From: Epithemia pelagica
Lineage: Eukaryota > Bacillariophyta > Bacillariophyceae > Surirellales > Surirellaceae
Length of the DNA: 64,000 nt
Reading direction: 5' to 3'
Assembly (NCBI GenBank): GCA_946965045.2
Contig: OX337240.1
Span: forward strand, 1,116,001 to 1,180,000
Positions 22,417 to 31,312 of the stretch are shown piece by piece. Both the position numbers and the translations under genes were made by a program. Positions within the stretch are counted from its first letter, which is position 1; the number at the start of each line of letters is the position of its first letter. The notes beneath the pieces were generated by a model. It worked only from the letters and a program-made list of their open reading frames with translations. It had not been told where the DNA came from and did not search any database.

Positions 22417-25400
22417 ATGATAAAGCCGATACGAATCTTGGGAGGGGCGTCGTTGGGACAACGTCGACAGGGAGCCACGACAACGACTGCTGCTGGTTCC
22501 TCGTGGGAACCCTTGGTCAGTCGACCCATTCCATCACAACAGCAACAACAACAACAGCAGCAGCAGGAGAGACCACACCACGACCATTCGCCGCAACGGT
22601 TCATTCTTCTTCCGCAGGAACGATTTGTCATAGTCTTATCGTATGCCACGGGCAAACGATTGGGAGTTTTGGTCTTGGAGGACGCGGACGAAAACGATTT
22701 GTTGCTAAACGACAACGACAAGAACAACAAGACGACGACGACCAACGCATCCGAAACCAAACTAGATGAAGAGGCCTCCAGTCTTGCCGAGAAGGACCAC
22801 ATGACGCTGGAATGCGCCGTCTTGGCGTGCATGCCGTCGTCGTCACATGCACAAGACTCGTTTCGACGATATCCCATGGACGACGCTCGAATGGACGGAC
22901 CGAGCCTGGACGTGGAGCGACTACAAGAAGAAGACGAAGAATATCTCTATGTGGGATGCAACCAGGGACATATCTTGGAATTTTCCATGACACGAATTGC
23001 AGCGTCCTTGTCGACGACGACACGAGGGCCGAAGCATGCGTGGTACAATCTCGTAGATGGGACTCGTTTGCCCGGTCCCATTGTCTATCCTCATCGGCGC
23101 CTGCAAATTGCCCATGCGTCGTCGCCGATCATAGCCTTGACGGTTCCACAGTCGACGAGTACCAAGAATACTACGACCAACCACCACCATGCATTCCACG
23201 ACAACCGCCAGGGCCAAACCGGTTTGGAGTGTTGGGCGTTGGTCCAAACCAAGGTGGAAACCTTGAACCATCGAACAACGGTTGTGACGGAATCGGACTG
23301 TACCATGACACGGATTCAGATTCCACCGCCATCATCATCATCATCATCCTCGTCGGGAGGCCATGAAACGGTGGACGTGAACTTGACCACGGACCCATCC
23401 TCCTTGGTACAATCTCTCTCTCCTCCCTTGTCCTTTCGATGCATTTGCTCCAAATCCTCCCATCGTGTCGTGAGTTTGCGCGATTCCACCCACTTGGTTC
23501 AATGGTATTCCTCTCTGGTTCCGGAGGGTGTCTTGATCCTCCTGGGTCGTCCCACGGAATTGCAAGTTACCTTGTATCCCTGGCCAGACGACACCAATCA
23601 TCCGAATGACAAGGACTCGCAGCAGCCGCACTCGTGTGTCACGGCCAGCTACGTCTTTTCCCCGACCGATGCCTTGACCGCGATGGTTCCCTCTCCCAAT
23701 GGGTTGGACGTGGCGTGTGGACATGATTCGGGTCGAATTTATCTCGTCAAAAATTTTATCCCGCTCTATCACCAGTACTTGGTCCAACAATTGGCATTGA
23801 CAACGACGACGACAACCATCACTCCGGACAACAACATGGCGGACCACAAGGATGGACTCCCCGACATTCGACGACGGCGGTTGCATTGGCATGCCCATGC
23901 CGTTGCCACCTTGGCCTTTGAAAGTGCCTCAGTGGCCGAGGAGCCCTTTTTGTACAGTGGCGGATTGGAAGCGGTCTTGTGTGGATGGCACTTGGCACGA
24001 GGTCAAGACAAGCCGTCCTGGACCTTGCCGCGTCTGGGCTTGCAGGGGATTGCCCACATTCGGCATATCCCCGCCAGCAACAACGACCATGACGACGACA
24101 CTGGGGCGTCGGCCACCCTGTTGGTCACGTGTGCCAAGGAATCTCTCCAACTCGTGAATGCGCACAATCTCAAGGTGCAATGGAAAACGTCCGTCGTTTC
24201 TACGGCCGACCCGCATCACATCAAGAACCATGCCCATCCCTGGATGCAACTCAAGGCAGTACCCTCCACCCGCACCGACGCGTCGTCGTCGTTGTCGTGC
24301 TGCAATAAGGTGGCCCTGTTTGGAGGTCCCGAGTCGTCGGGCATGGTCCAGTGGCTGGATCCTCCCCCGCCACAGGACCATGATCATGAGGATGCCAGCA
24401 TGCTGGAAGAGGCCCGATTGGATGTCGCACCCTACAATCGTGTCAGCAAGACGGAACCCAAAGATGTCGAATTGCCCATGCCCTTTATCACCCATGCCGT
24501 CTGGGATGGAACGGGGACCATTCTCTTGACCCTGGACGTGATGTGCACCCACGTGTACACCATGGGTACCACCACACACACCAATCACAACTTGGTTCCG
24601 TCGTATGGATCCATTACCAGTCTCAAATTTTGGTCCACCCACCACAACCACAATCAGTATCACGTCGTGGCCGAGCTGTCCTCGCCCCATGGCAAGAACC
24701 ATTCCGTGTGTGCGGCGACACTTTCGGAACGTGGCACAGTGGCGTGTACACTCAGTCCCGAGGAACATGCCTTTCGGATTTGGGAACGGCGACGATCACC
24801 ACCACAACCACAAACCGTCGACCAGTTTGATACGGAACTGGCGGCCCAATGGTTTTGTCGCTATCGCATTGAAGTTCCTTCGGGATTTGCCAACCATGTA
24901 CCCGCCAAAGTCACCACCACCTGTCCCATGTCCTTTTCGTCGGACGATTCCACCTTGGCCATTGGCCTTGGCAATCATGTTACTTTGTGGGATGTCGATC
25001 AACAAGTACTGTTGGTGTCCCTGCCACATTCCGACACGACGACAGTGACTTCGGCCATTCAACGCGTCTTGTTTTTACCCTCCACGTCCAAGTTTTGTGA
25101 CATGATGCTCACATGGTCCAAACGACAAGTCACCTTTCATTCTCCCTTTGGACAAGGTGGTCCCCTCAATTTGGGATGGACGTGGTCCGTCCCCCCTCCT
25201 CATGCCGCGGCGGCCGTTGTCATTTCGTGTGTGGAATACATTCTTCCCCAAGAGCTGGTGGCCGTGACACTCTATCATCCACCCAATCATAATAATAACA
25301 AGAACGACCGGAATACCGGCACGTCTGTCTTGTGGTTGATGGATGTCGAACGGGGGACCGTTGTGAGCCGTGGCACCAAAGTCCAAGTGCCCGGGAAAGT

Positions 25401-25902
25401 CATGGAAATGGCCTCTCTGACCAATCCATCAACGACGGCTGCGGCCAACAGAGACGTGGACAAGGACAGCTGGGGAGAGGATTCCACCATGTCGTCGACA
25501 TCATCACAAGAGGAAGTGGATCTCATGTTTGTCGTTCGAGAAGGAGGTATTTATCGTTGGTTCTCGGGCGATGGTACCAGGACGCCCGACCGCTCCAAGA
25601 CGACACCATCGAATACTACTACGACGATTGCCACGACTACGACCACCACCTCTCGTTCCATTCCATCCCTTCAAGACCACATGTCGTCGTCCTCCCATGA
25701 CCGAAAACGTCCTCGAGAAGCCTTGTCCTTTTGGGATCGGACAAGTGCCTACGGCGCGGCTGCCGCCAAGCTGTCGGTGGAATCGTTTGGATTTGGTGAT
25801 GGAACCGATGACGTTCCACTCTTGGCGGGTGCCTTTGGAACTGCCTTTTTGTCACGCAATCTACGACGAGTGCAGCGTCCACGAACCATGGACTTGTCGT
25901 AA
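22417..25902 (+). CDS. WD40 protein, WDR75/Utp17 (NAN1)-like
   Basis: 1161 aa, intronless. It has degenerate WD-type repeats throughout; the most telling segment is HAHAVATLAFESAS..YSGGLEAVLCGW followed by WTLPRLGLQGIAHI (about residues 495-545). This matches the WDR75 signature (SGG-x-E-A-V-L-x-x-W...LPRLG) rather than generic WD40 proteins. WDR75/Utp17 is a t-UTP component of the small-subunit processome, acting in nucleolar pre-rRNA transcription and processing. An N-terminal poly-Gln tract (residues about 40-49) and Thr/Asn/Asp-rich loops between blades are insertions typical of this genome. A Lys/Arg-rich tail (DRKRPRE) could serve nuclear localisation. Family assignment rests on motif recognition only. 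Confidence 0.7.
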   Translation: MIKPIRILGGASLGQRRQGATTTTAAGSSWEPLVSRPIPSQQQQQQQQQQERPHHDHSPQRFILLPQERFVIVLSYATGKRLGVLVLEDADENDLLLNDNDKNNKTTTTNASETKLDEEASSLAEKDHMTLECAVLACMPSSSHAQDSFRRYPMDDARMDGPSLDVERLQEEDEEYLYVGCNQGHILEFSMTRIAASLSTTTRGPKHAWYNLVDGTRLPGPIVYPHRRLQIAHASSPIIALTVPQSTSTKNTTTNHHHAFHDNRQGQTGLECWALVQTKVETLNHRTTVVTESDCTMTRIQIPPPSSSSSSSSGGHETVDVNLTTDPSSLVQSLSPPLSFRCICSKSSHRVVSLRDSTHLVQWYSSLVPEGVLILLGRPTELQVTLYPWPDDTNHPNDKDSQQPHSCVTASYVFSPTDALTAMVPSPNGLDVACGHDSGRIYLVKNFIPLYHQYLVQQLALTTTTTTITPDNNMADHKDGLPDIRRRRLHWHAHAVATLAFESASVAEEPFLYSGGLEAVLCGWHLARGQDKPSWTLPRLGLQGIAHIRHIPASNNDHDDDTGASATLLVTCAKESLQLVNAHNLKVQWKTSVVSTADPHHIKNHAHPWMQLKAVPSTRTDASSSLSCCNKVALFGGPESSGMVQWLDPPPPQDHDHEDASMLEEARLDVAPYNRVSKTEPKDVELPMPFITHAVWDGTGTILLTLDVMCTHVYTMGTTTHTNHNLVPSYGSITSLKFWSTHHNHNQYHVVAELSSPHGKNHSVCAATLSERGTVACTLSPEEHAFRIWERRRSPPQPQTVDQFDTELAAQWFCRYRIEVPSGFANHVPAKVTTTCPMSFSSDDSTLAIGLGNHVTLWDVDQQVLLVSLPHSDTTTVTSAIQRVLFLPSTSKFCDMMLTWSKRQVTFHSPFGQGGPLNLGWTWSVPPPHAAAAVVISCVEYILPQELVAVTLYHPPNHNNNKNDRNTGTSVLWLMDVERGTVVSRGTKVQVPGKVMEMASLTNPSTTAAANRDVDKDSWGEDSTMSSTSSQEEVDLMFVVREGGIYRWFSGDGTRTPDRSKTTPSNTTTTIATTTTTTSRSIPSLQDHMSSSSHDRKRPREALSFWDRTSAYGAAAAKLSVESFGFGDGTDDVPLLAGAFGTAFLSRNLRRVQRPRTMDLS

Positions 25903-26453
25903 AAACAGGGAAACATAAAGTGCGTATGTGAGGTATGGTCCAGAACTACAGAAATATTTTTGTGACACTTGGTAAAGTGTTCTTGGCTAAAGCTAAAGGG
26001 GATCTTGTAGTAGACGGACTCTTGGCCATTGCAATTTTGAGCCGCTCCAAAGTGACGACAACCAAGCTAGCAATATCAAAAGATGGGCGAGAGGACGTGG
26101 CCCATTCCCACATTCTTCGTCTCATGATCACAACACAACACCCACCACAAAACCGCGACCGGTTGTTATGATTCGGAAGCAAAAAATCGCCGCCATGCAA
26201 TCTTTCCGCGATCGATTTTCCAGTCACGGATCGTCGATCCTTTTTGTCGACCATGGTCGAACGCTGTCGGCAAAGAGAATAGACAAAAGGATACCCGTAA
26301 AGGAGTAGATCGCACGCAATAGATATTCCTCTTTTGAAGAACTGGGACTGTCACCAGAACTCCACGTCCCTAGCTGTCAATTTGTGAATGAGGAAGAGCT
26401 GTATTACAATTGATATATACAAAGCCGTGACCCACAAAAAATTTCAAACGAAT
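25903..26453. other. Intergenic, promoter region of the GNAT-like gene
   Basis: About 550 bp with no convincing frame. An in-frame upstream ATG at 26388 precedes the preferred start at 26454. Confidence 0.4.
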
Positions 26454-27944
26454 ATGAGTGACTGCCGCAACACGGCAAGGAGCCACCCATTAGAGGCAAA
26501 GGGAGTACAAGGAATGACTCAAGATCATCCGAGGACAGCCGAAAAGAAACAAACTACGGCATCTACGTCATCCGCAGGTTCGTCATCTCAGGGTAACAAC
26601 AACAAGAACGACAACCGAAAGCCCATCGAGGGATCGAAAAAGAAGGACCACATGCAACAAAAGCGTCACAGCCCTTCCACGGATCAACCATCCCTTCTTG
26701 GACCCGTTTTGCCCAAACAAAGCAGATCGATAGATGACACGCAGGCCAAGAAACAACGAAGAAGAGAGGAAGGACCAAAAGAAGATGGAGAACGAGTCAT
26801 TCAGGAAAGTGAAGAAAACGAAGAAGAAGAAGAACTAGTCAAAATTCCTTCTCGTTCCAACCTAGAAACCCCAGCCATGAGAGGAGCTGAGGTCCATCGC
26901 TGGGATTTAGAAAACGCCCTTCATTGCATTCTCAATGCTCGATCGCGTGGGGAGGATGCTACCAACAACCACAGCCGCAATCAGTCGGCACGCGATTATT
27001 TGTGGCCCAAATCCTCCTCCTCCTCGGAGGATGATCCACCACCATGGATTACCTTTCGATTGGGCCATGCCGGTGATGTCTCCGAGTTGGCTCGGTTGTA
27101 TCGTCAACGTGTGCAACAACCGACACAACCACCAAACGGACGGCAGCATCCACCAGAAGCTCCTCCTCGAACGGCGCGTCGACAACCACAACAACCACAC
27201 CAACGACAGCCTCCGGTTCGCCGTGCATCATCCTCGTCGTCCTCGCCATCCCATTCTACGGGAATGCCACCCTCGGACGAAACCACATCCTTGGAAGTGC
27301 GACTCGCCGAAGCAATGGGAGATGAAGATCATCCACCCGTCGTGTACTGTTTGTTGGCCTTTGTTCATCAAGAAAAAGAAAAAGAAGAAGCTGAGGACCT
27401 TGCGGGTGAGGATGGCACAATCCAGTCGCTTGGCACTGATGACGCATCAATAGAAACGGGCACCAGAGACAGACATGACCAGACCCAAATCGCGACTCAA
27501 GACCACCGAAACAACCACCATGGTGCAACAGAAAAATCCCATGGACGAGACCCCACTCTCTTGACCACGGACCGTCGTGTCAAGGCAACCACAACAACCA
27601 CAACGACTCGACTTGCTGCTGCCGCCATGCTCACGGAACAAACCAACTTGTTTGATTCGTACGTCGTGCAGCATCCTCCTGGCAACCGTCGCACAGTTCA
27701 CGATCCTACCTTGATTCGGGTGGAATGGATCGTTGTCAACGACGATGGAAACCACAGTAGTGAAGAGGATTCGACCCGATGGCAACAAAAAGAACGGCAA
27801 AGTGTCCTTGCCAAACTGTGGCTTTGTATCAGTAGCCTAGGCCTCCTCATGAAGAGTGCGGTCCATGTCGTTGACGACGTGCCTCCCACAACCAACCACA
27901 TCCACCGACATGAGACGCCGTCGCAAAAGGCTCCTCGACGATGA
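26454..27944 (+). CDS. GNAT-like N-acetyltransferase-fold protein with long disordered N-terminus
   Basis: 496 aa from ATG 26454; an in-frame ATG 66 bp upstream is possible. Residues 1-170 are disordered and charged, with KKQRRREE-type nuclear-localisation candidates. From about residue 199, ITFRLGHAGDVSELARLYRQ looks like beta1-alpha1 of a GNAT fold. VRLAEAMGDEDHPPVVYCLLAFVHQ (about 282-306) resembles beta2-beta3, and IRVEWIVVNDD plus the helix LAKLWLCISSLGLLMKSAVHVV (about 421-472) resembles beta4 and the following helix. Long Ser/Gln/Thr insertions separate these blocks. The acetyl-CoA loop R/Q-x-x-G-x-G/A is not evident, so enzymatic activity is doubtful. Confidence 0.5.
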   Translation: MSDCRNTARSHPLEAKGVQGMTQDHPRTAEKKQTTASTSSAGSSSQGNNNKNDNRKPIEGSKKKDHMQQKRHSPSTDQPSLLGPVLPKQSRSIDDTQAKKQRRREEGPKEDGERVIQESEENEEEEELVKIPSRSNLETPAMRGAEVHRWDLENALHCILNARSRGEDATNNHSRNQSARDYLWPKSSSSSEDDPPPWITFRLGHAGDVSELARLYRQRVQQPTQPPNGRQHPPEAPPRTARRQPQQPHQRQPPVRRASSSSSSPSHSTGMPPSDETTSLEVRLAEAMGDEDHPPVVYCLLAFVHQEKEKEEAEDLAGEDGTIQSLGTDDASIETGTRDRHDQTQIATQDHRNNHHGATEKSHGRDPTLLTTDRRVKATTTTTTTRLAAAAMLTEQTNLFDSYVVQHPPGNRRTVHDPTLIRVEWIVVNDDGNHSSEEDSTRWQQKERQSVLAKLWLCISSLGLLMKSAVHVVDDVPPTTNHIHRHETPSQKAPRR

Positions 27945-28291
27945 CGACGACACATCAAACAAACAGAGGAAATCCTCCAGTGGATCAAGAGTTGCCCAAA
28001 CGACTGGAGAATCGAGGCCACCGGGATTGTCATGGATAGATAACTTATGCGCGCAGAGGTAGATACCCCCATGGAAGGATAGCGTTGTGGATGTGCGACC
28101 AAAATCAGTCGGAAAACGGTCGCGAATTATTTATCGGTAGACAACCTAGCTCTCTGATCATCCAGAGTATCATTGCAACATTGAGAGACTTTCCAGAAGG
28201 AGACTCTAGAGTGTACTGACGACACTCAAAGATCCACGTCTCGTGTTCTTTTGAATATTCTTGCCATACAACGAAGAAACAACCAAAAGTT
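27945..28291. other. Intergenic between GNAT-like and lamin-tail genes
   Basis: 347 bp. The frame of the upstream gene ends at 27944 and no other feature is seen. It should contain the polyadenylation signal of one gene and the promoter of the next. Confidence 0.4.
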
Positions 28292-28921
28292 ATGATGAGA
28301 GTCTCCAACAACAATGCTTCATGGTGGATTGCACTGGGGATGATGGTCTCCATCCCTTGCGGTGTTGTGCATGGGTTTTCCATTGATGCGCCGCCACCGG
28401 CCACACCGGTGTTGGTGGAGCAACCGGCGTTGCAGCGTGTCATGACCACAGAGTACCAACCACCTTTTCAGTACCAGCTGCCGCCCATTCTCTCTTCGTC
28501 ACTCTCCGTGTCGGCGGTCACAACAGCGGCAGCACCGGCAACAGCGCCAACAGGAAAGGAAACGGCCACCATTAGCTACATTAATTACGATGGCAAGGTT
28601 CCCACCACCGAATCGGACGAATACGTGGTTCTTTCGAATGGATCCAAAACAGCCTCCTTGGATGTGTCGGGATATACCTTGTATGTCGCCACTTCGGGGA
28701 CACAAGGAGCCACCTTTGTCTTTCCAACAAGTAGTACTAGTTCGATCAAACCTGGTGGATCGGTCCGTGTGTATACCAATGAAATTCACAAGGAAAGTGG
28801 TGGCTATTCCTTTGGTTCTGGCAAGGCCTTGTGGAACAATCGAGGTGGATTGGCCGTCCTCAAGGATGCCAAGGGCAACAAGATTTGCGAATACAAGTAC
28901 AAACCCGATTCTTCAGCCTAA
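28292..28921 (+). CDS. Secreted or plastid-targeted lamin-tail (LTD) domain protein
   Basis: 209 aa from tandem ATGs at 28292/28295. Residues 1-28 form a signal peptide (WWIALGMMVSIPCGVVHG). A Phe follows the likely cleavage site (VVHG-FSID), resembling the diatom ASAFAP-type plastid presequence signal, in which Phe at +1 directs import. A Pro/Ala/Thr-rich linker follows. Residues about 93-203 match the lamin tail domain, an immunoglobulin-like beta sandwich: YINYDGKVPTTESDEYVVLSN, LDVSGYTLYV, KPGGSVRVYT, ALWNNRGGLAVLKDAKGNKI. LTD proteins outside animals are mostly extracytoplasmic and often nuclease- or surface-associated. No enzymatic domain is present. The LTD assignment is fairly firm; plastid targeting is inference. 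Confidence 0.78.
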   Translation: MMRVSNNNASWWIALGMMVSIPCGVVHGFSIDAPPPATPVLVEQPALQRVMTTEYQPPFQYQLPPILSSSLSVSAVTTAAAPATAPTGKETATISYINYDGKVPTTESDEYVVLSNGSKTASLDVSGYTLYVATSGTQGATFVFPTSSTSSIKPGGSVRVYTNEIHKESGGYSFGSGKALWNNRGGLAVLKDAKGNKICEYKYKPDSSA

Positions 28922-29157
28922 GAATCCCTCTTGGTTTGGTTGGGGAATCGAATAGCTACACACACAACACAACACCAAACGACTCGATGCGACGCAGACT
29001 CGTTTCCAGTCGGTGATAGAGAGTTTGGCAAGACGGATGGATGGACGCACGCTCGATTGGATGCTAGCATAAAACGAATTCAAAAACCAAATGGATGGAG
29101 GAATGGATCCACAGCCGTTGCGTGTGTATGTGCATGCGTGCGTGTGTATGTGTGTCG

Positions 29158-31098
29158 TTAAAATCCTTGAAAGACTTGATCGTAGGATGGCATACCCATG
29201 GCACGGGTCCACGGTTGGCCTGTGCTTCTGGTTGTCGTCGTCGTTGTTGTTGTTGTTGCGGTGCACGACAATGTCGTTGTGACAGACTGCTGTTGTGATG
29301 GTGATGGTGATGGTGATGGTGGTGGTACAACACATTCGTACACGGGAGAGAGGACCAATGGCAAACGACTCGTCATTTGGGGTTCCTTCTTGCTGTTTAT
29401 ACTTGGTGTATAGGGTTGTCGCAATGCCTTGGCCCACTCTGTATGGGTGGGCAAGGGTCGTGATGCTCCGGGGACAATCTTGTGGTGGTTGTTAGTGTTG
29501 TTGTCGTTGTTGGTGGAGGTTGTCGTTGCGGGTCGTACTTGCAATTCTTTCCAAAAGGCCAACATGAGTGTGACGCGATTGGAATGGGAGGGAGCGTTGT
29601 TATTGTTGTGGTTATTGTCGTGGTTCGTGGGCGTGTCGGGTGACACGGCATTGTTTCTTGTGTCGTGTGGTGGTGGTTCTGGTTCGCGCTTCGGACTACT
29701 ACTACTAGAAGACGGTTGTTGTGATTGTGGTTGTTGCTTGTCGTGTACGGTTCCGGGCACAACGCCATGCAAGACCCGTCCATCAAAAGCGACACACCGT
29801 CGGGGAGCGGGGGGACACAACCAGGCCGTTTGGGCCACGTGTCGACTGACCCGTCGTTGATTGGTCACCAAGGTGGCTCCACCATTACTCCTACTACTAC
29901 TGCTACTCGACTCGGACGACAAGTACAAGACGGTACTGACGAGGGGATGTCGAACGACGGCGGTTTGTCCTTCTTGATCGGAATCAAAATGCAATTGATG
30001 TCCCGTGACGGCCGGACGATTGTGAGCCCACAGTTCGACATGGGTACACTGGTGCAAGGCGTGACGGTGGGGACGCCACAACAATGACGAGGAGGGAGCG
30101 CCCGTGGTGGTATTGTTGTCATGGTCATGGTCCAGATCCAGCAAGTGTTTCCACACCTTGTGAATCAAGTGTCCCAAAAATCCATACTCGCGCACCACGT
30201 AGGGCAATGAGTCGTCGTCATTCAGTGGTTGGCGTTGTAATGTCGGCGGTGGCGGCTGCAAGGGAATGGCGTAGGAAAAATAGGGACTGGGCGTGGGTTC
30301 GACGTGATAATCATGATCGGTCCAATACGAGGCCTGTGGATTGGCAAAAATGGAGTGGAGTATGGTATATTCCTCGTGCGTCAAAAACTCGTCCCAAATG
30401 CGACAGGGTGGTGGTGATGGTGGTAAGGATGTGGTGTTGCTGGTGGTGACAGACGATGACGACTTGTCGACCGGCACTAATACTGCGGAGTCGAGGGGTG
30501 CAAAGACGTTGGAGGACAATCGACAGGTATAGTCCAACTCGGACAAGAGCGCATCGGCTTGTGCCACACGGCCCGATTGCAAATACCACAAGGCCAATTG
30601 TTCTCCCGCACGTCGACGAGGACAAGAAGCAGCAGCAGCACCACACTCCTCATCCTCATGCTCCAGAGTGTCCATGATGTTGTCGTCGTCGTCGTCCTTG
30701 GGGTCGTGTTTATCGATTCGAGGTCGTTTGGGTCGGGTCGTCGGGTCGGCATTGGGCTTTGTTGGGGTATCGTAGTCGTTGTCGTTGTCATAGTAGACGG
30801 ATTGATACAAGTGTTCCACTCGTTCCATATCCTGCAAGCATGTCGCTTGCAACCACAACGATCGAGCGTGTCGTTGACGTTGTCGTAGTAGTCGTTGTCG
30901 CTTGCGGTTGTTCTTGTTGTGGCTGCCGCCGCGGGCCAAAGTACGAGGAGGAGGATCCATTCTGATGGTGGTGGTGCTTGTACAACTCACTGCCACTGTC
31001 GTTGTTCGGTGGGAACCTCCCAGTCGATCCCTGCTGGGTTGGCTCGACGACGAAGAAGAAAAGATCGTGATACACAGAAAAGATACGACGACTCTCAT
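29158..31098 (-). CDS. 2-oxoglutarate/Fe(II) oxygenase, prolyl-4-hydroxylase-like
   Basis: 646 aa from ATG 31096-31098, chosen because it gives a short hydrophobic leader (MRVVVSFLCITIF) suiting an ER or secretory enzyme. The frame is open further upstream to 31236, and another Met lies at 30960. The iron ligands are visible: HFD at residues 370-372 and the distal His444 in VLHGVVPG. Arg508 in NRVTLMLAF is the likely 2-oxoglutarate contact. Between them, HPLVSTVLYLS and GGATLVTNQ are typical of the double-stranded beta-helix core. WDEFLTHEEYTIL (around residue 235) resembles the start of P4H domains. Long Asp-, Ser- and Asn-rich inserts interrupt the fold. The substrate is unknown. Confidence 0.75.
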   Translation of the reverse strand: MRVVVSFLCITIFSSSSSSQPSRDRLGGSHRTTTVAVSCTSTTTIRMDPPPRTLARGGSHNKNNRKRQRLLRQRQRHARSLWLQATCLQDMERVEHLYQSVYYDNDNDYDTPTKPNADPTTRPKRPRIDKHDPKDDDDDNIMDTLEHEDEECGAAAASCPRRRAGEQLALWYLQSGRVAQADALLSELDYTCRLSSNVFAPLDSAVLVPVDKSSSSVTTSNTTSLPPSPPPCRIWDEFLTHEEYTILHSIFANPQASYWTDHDYHVEPTPSPYFSYAIPLQPPPPTLQRQPLNDDDSLPYVVREYGFLGHLIHKVWKHLLDLDHDHDNNTTTGAPSSSLLWRPHRHALHQCTHVELWAHNRPAVTGHQLHFDSDQEGQTAVVRHPLVSTVLYLSSESSSSSSRSNGGATLVTNQRRVSRHVAQTAWLCPPAPRRCVAFDGRVLHGVVPGTVHDKQQPQSQQPSSSSSSPKREPEPPPHDTRNNAVSPDTPTNHDNNHNNNNAPSHSNRVTLMLAFWKELQVRPATTTSTNNDNNTNNHHKIVPGASRPLPTHTEWAKALRQPYTPSINSKKEPQMTSRLPLVLSPVYECVVPPPSPSPSPSQQQSVTTTLSCTATTTTTTTTTRSTGQPWTRAMGMPSYDQVFQGF

Positions 31099-31312
31099 TT
31101 TTTCCAAATTCGTCTTTTTTCCATCAAAAAGTGTATGTAAAAATAAAACGATACCCCTTTTACGTTTTACGGTTTTGTTGTCCTTTGTTACAACCCGGAT
31201 CTTAATTTTTTGCACAAATGAGTCATTGGTGTGCATCCATTCTCATCCTTGTCATTCTCTCTCTCTCATCAACAAAGCCTTGCTGGTGTGTATAGGATAC
31301 ACAAGCAAGAAT
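31099..31312. promoter_or_regulatory. Compact divergent promoter region
   Basis: 214 bp separates the oppositely oriented starts of the 2OG oxygenase gene (31098, minus) and the ARMC6-like gene (31313, plus). It must hold both promoters. It is AT-rich around 31130-31210. No specific element can be identified. Confidence 0.45.

Noticed and set aside
21945-22877. 310-codon minus frame overlapping the WD40 gene start
   Set aside because: Poly-Cys/Ser shadow of the poly-Gln-coding DNA; no domain.
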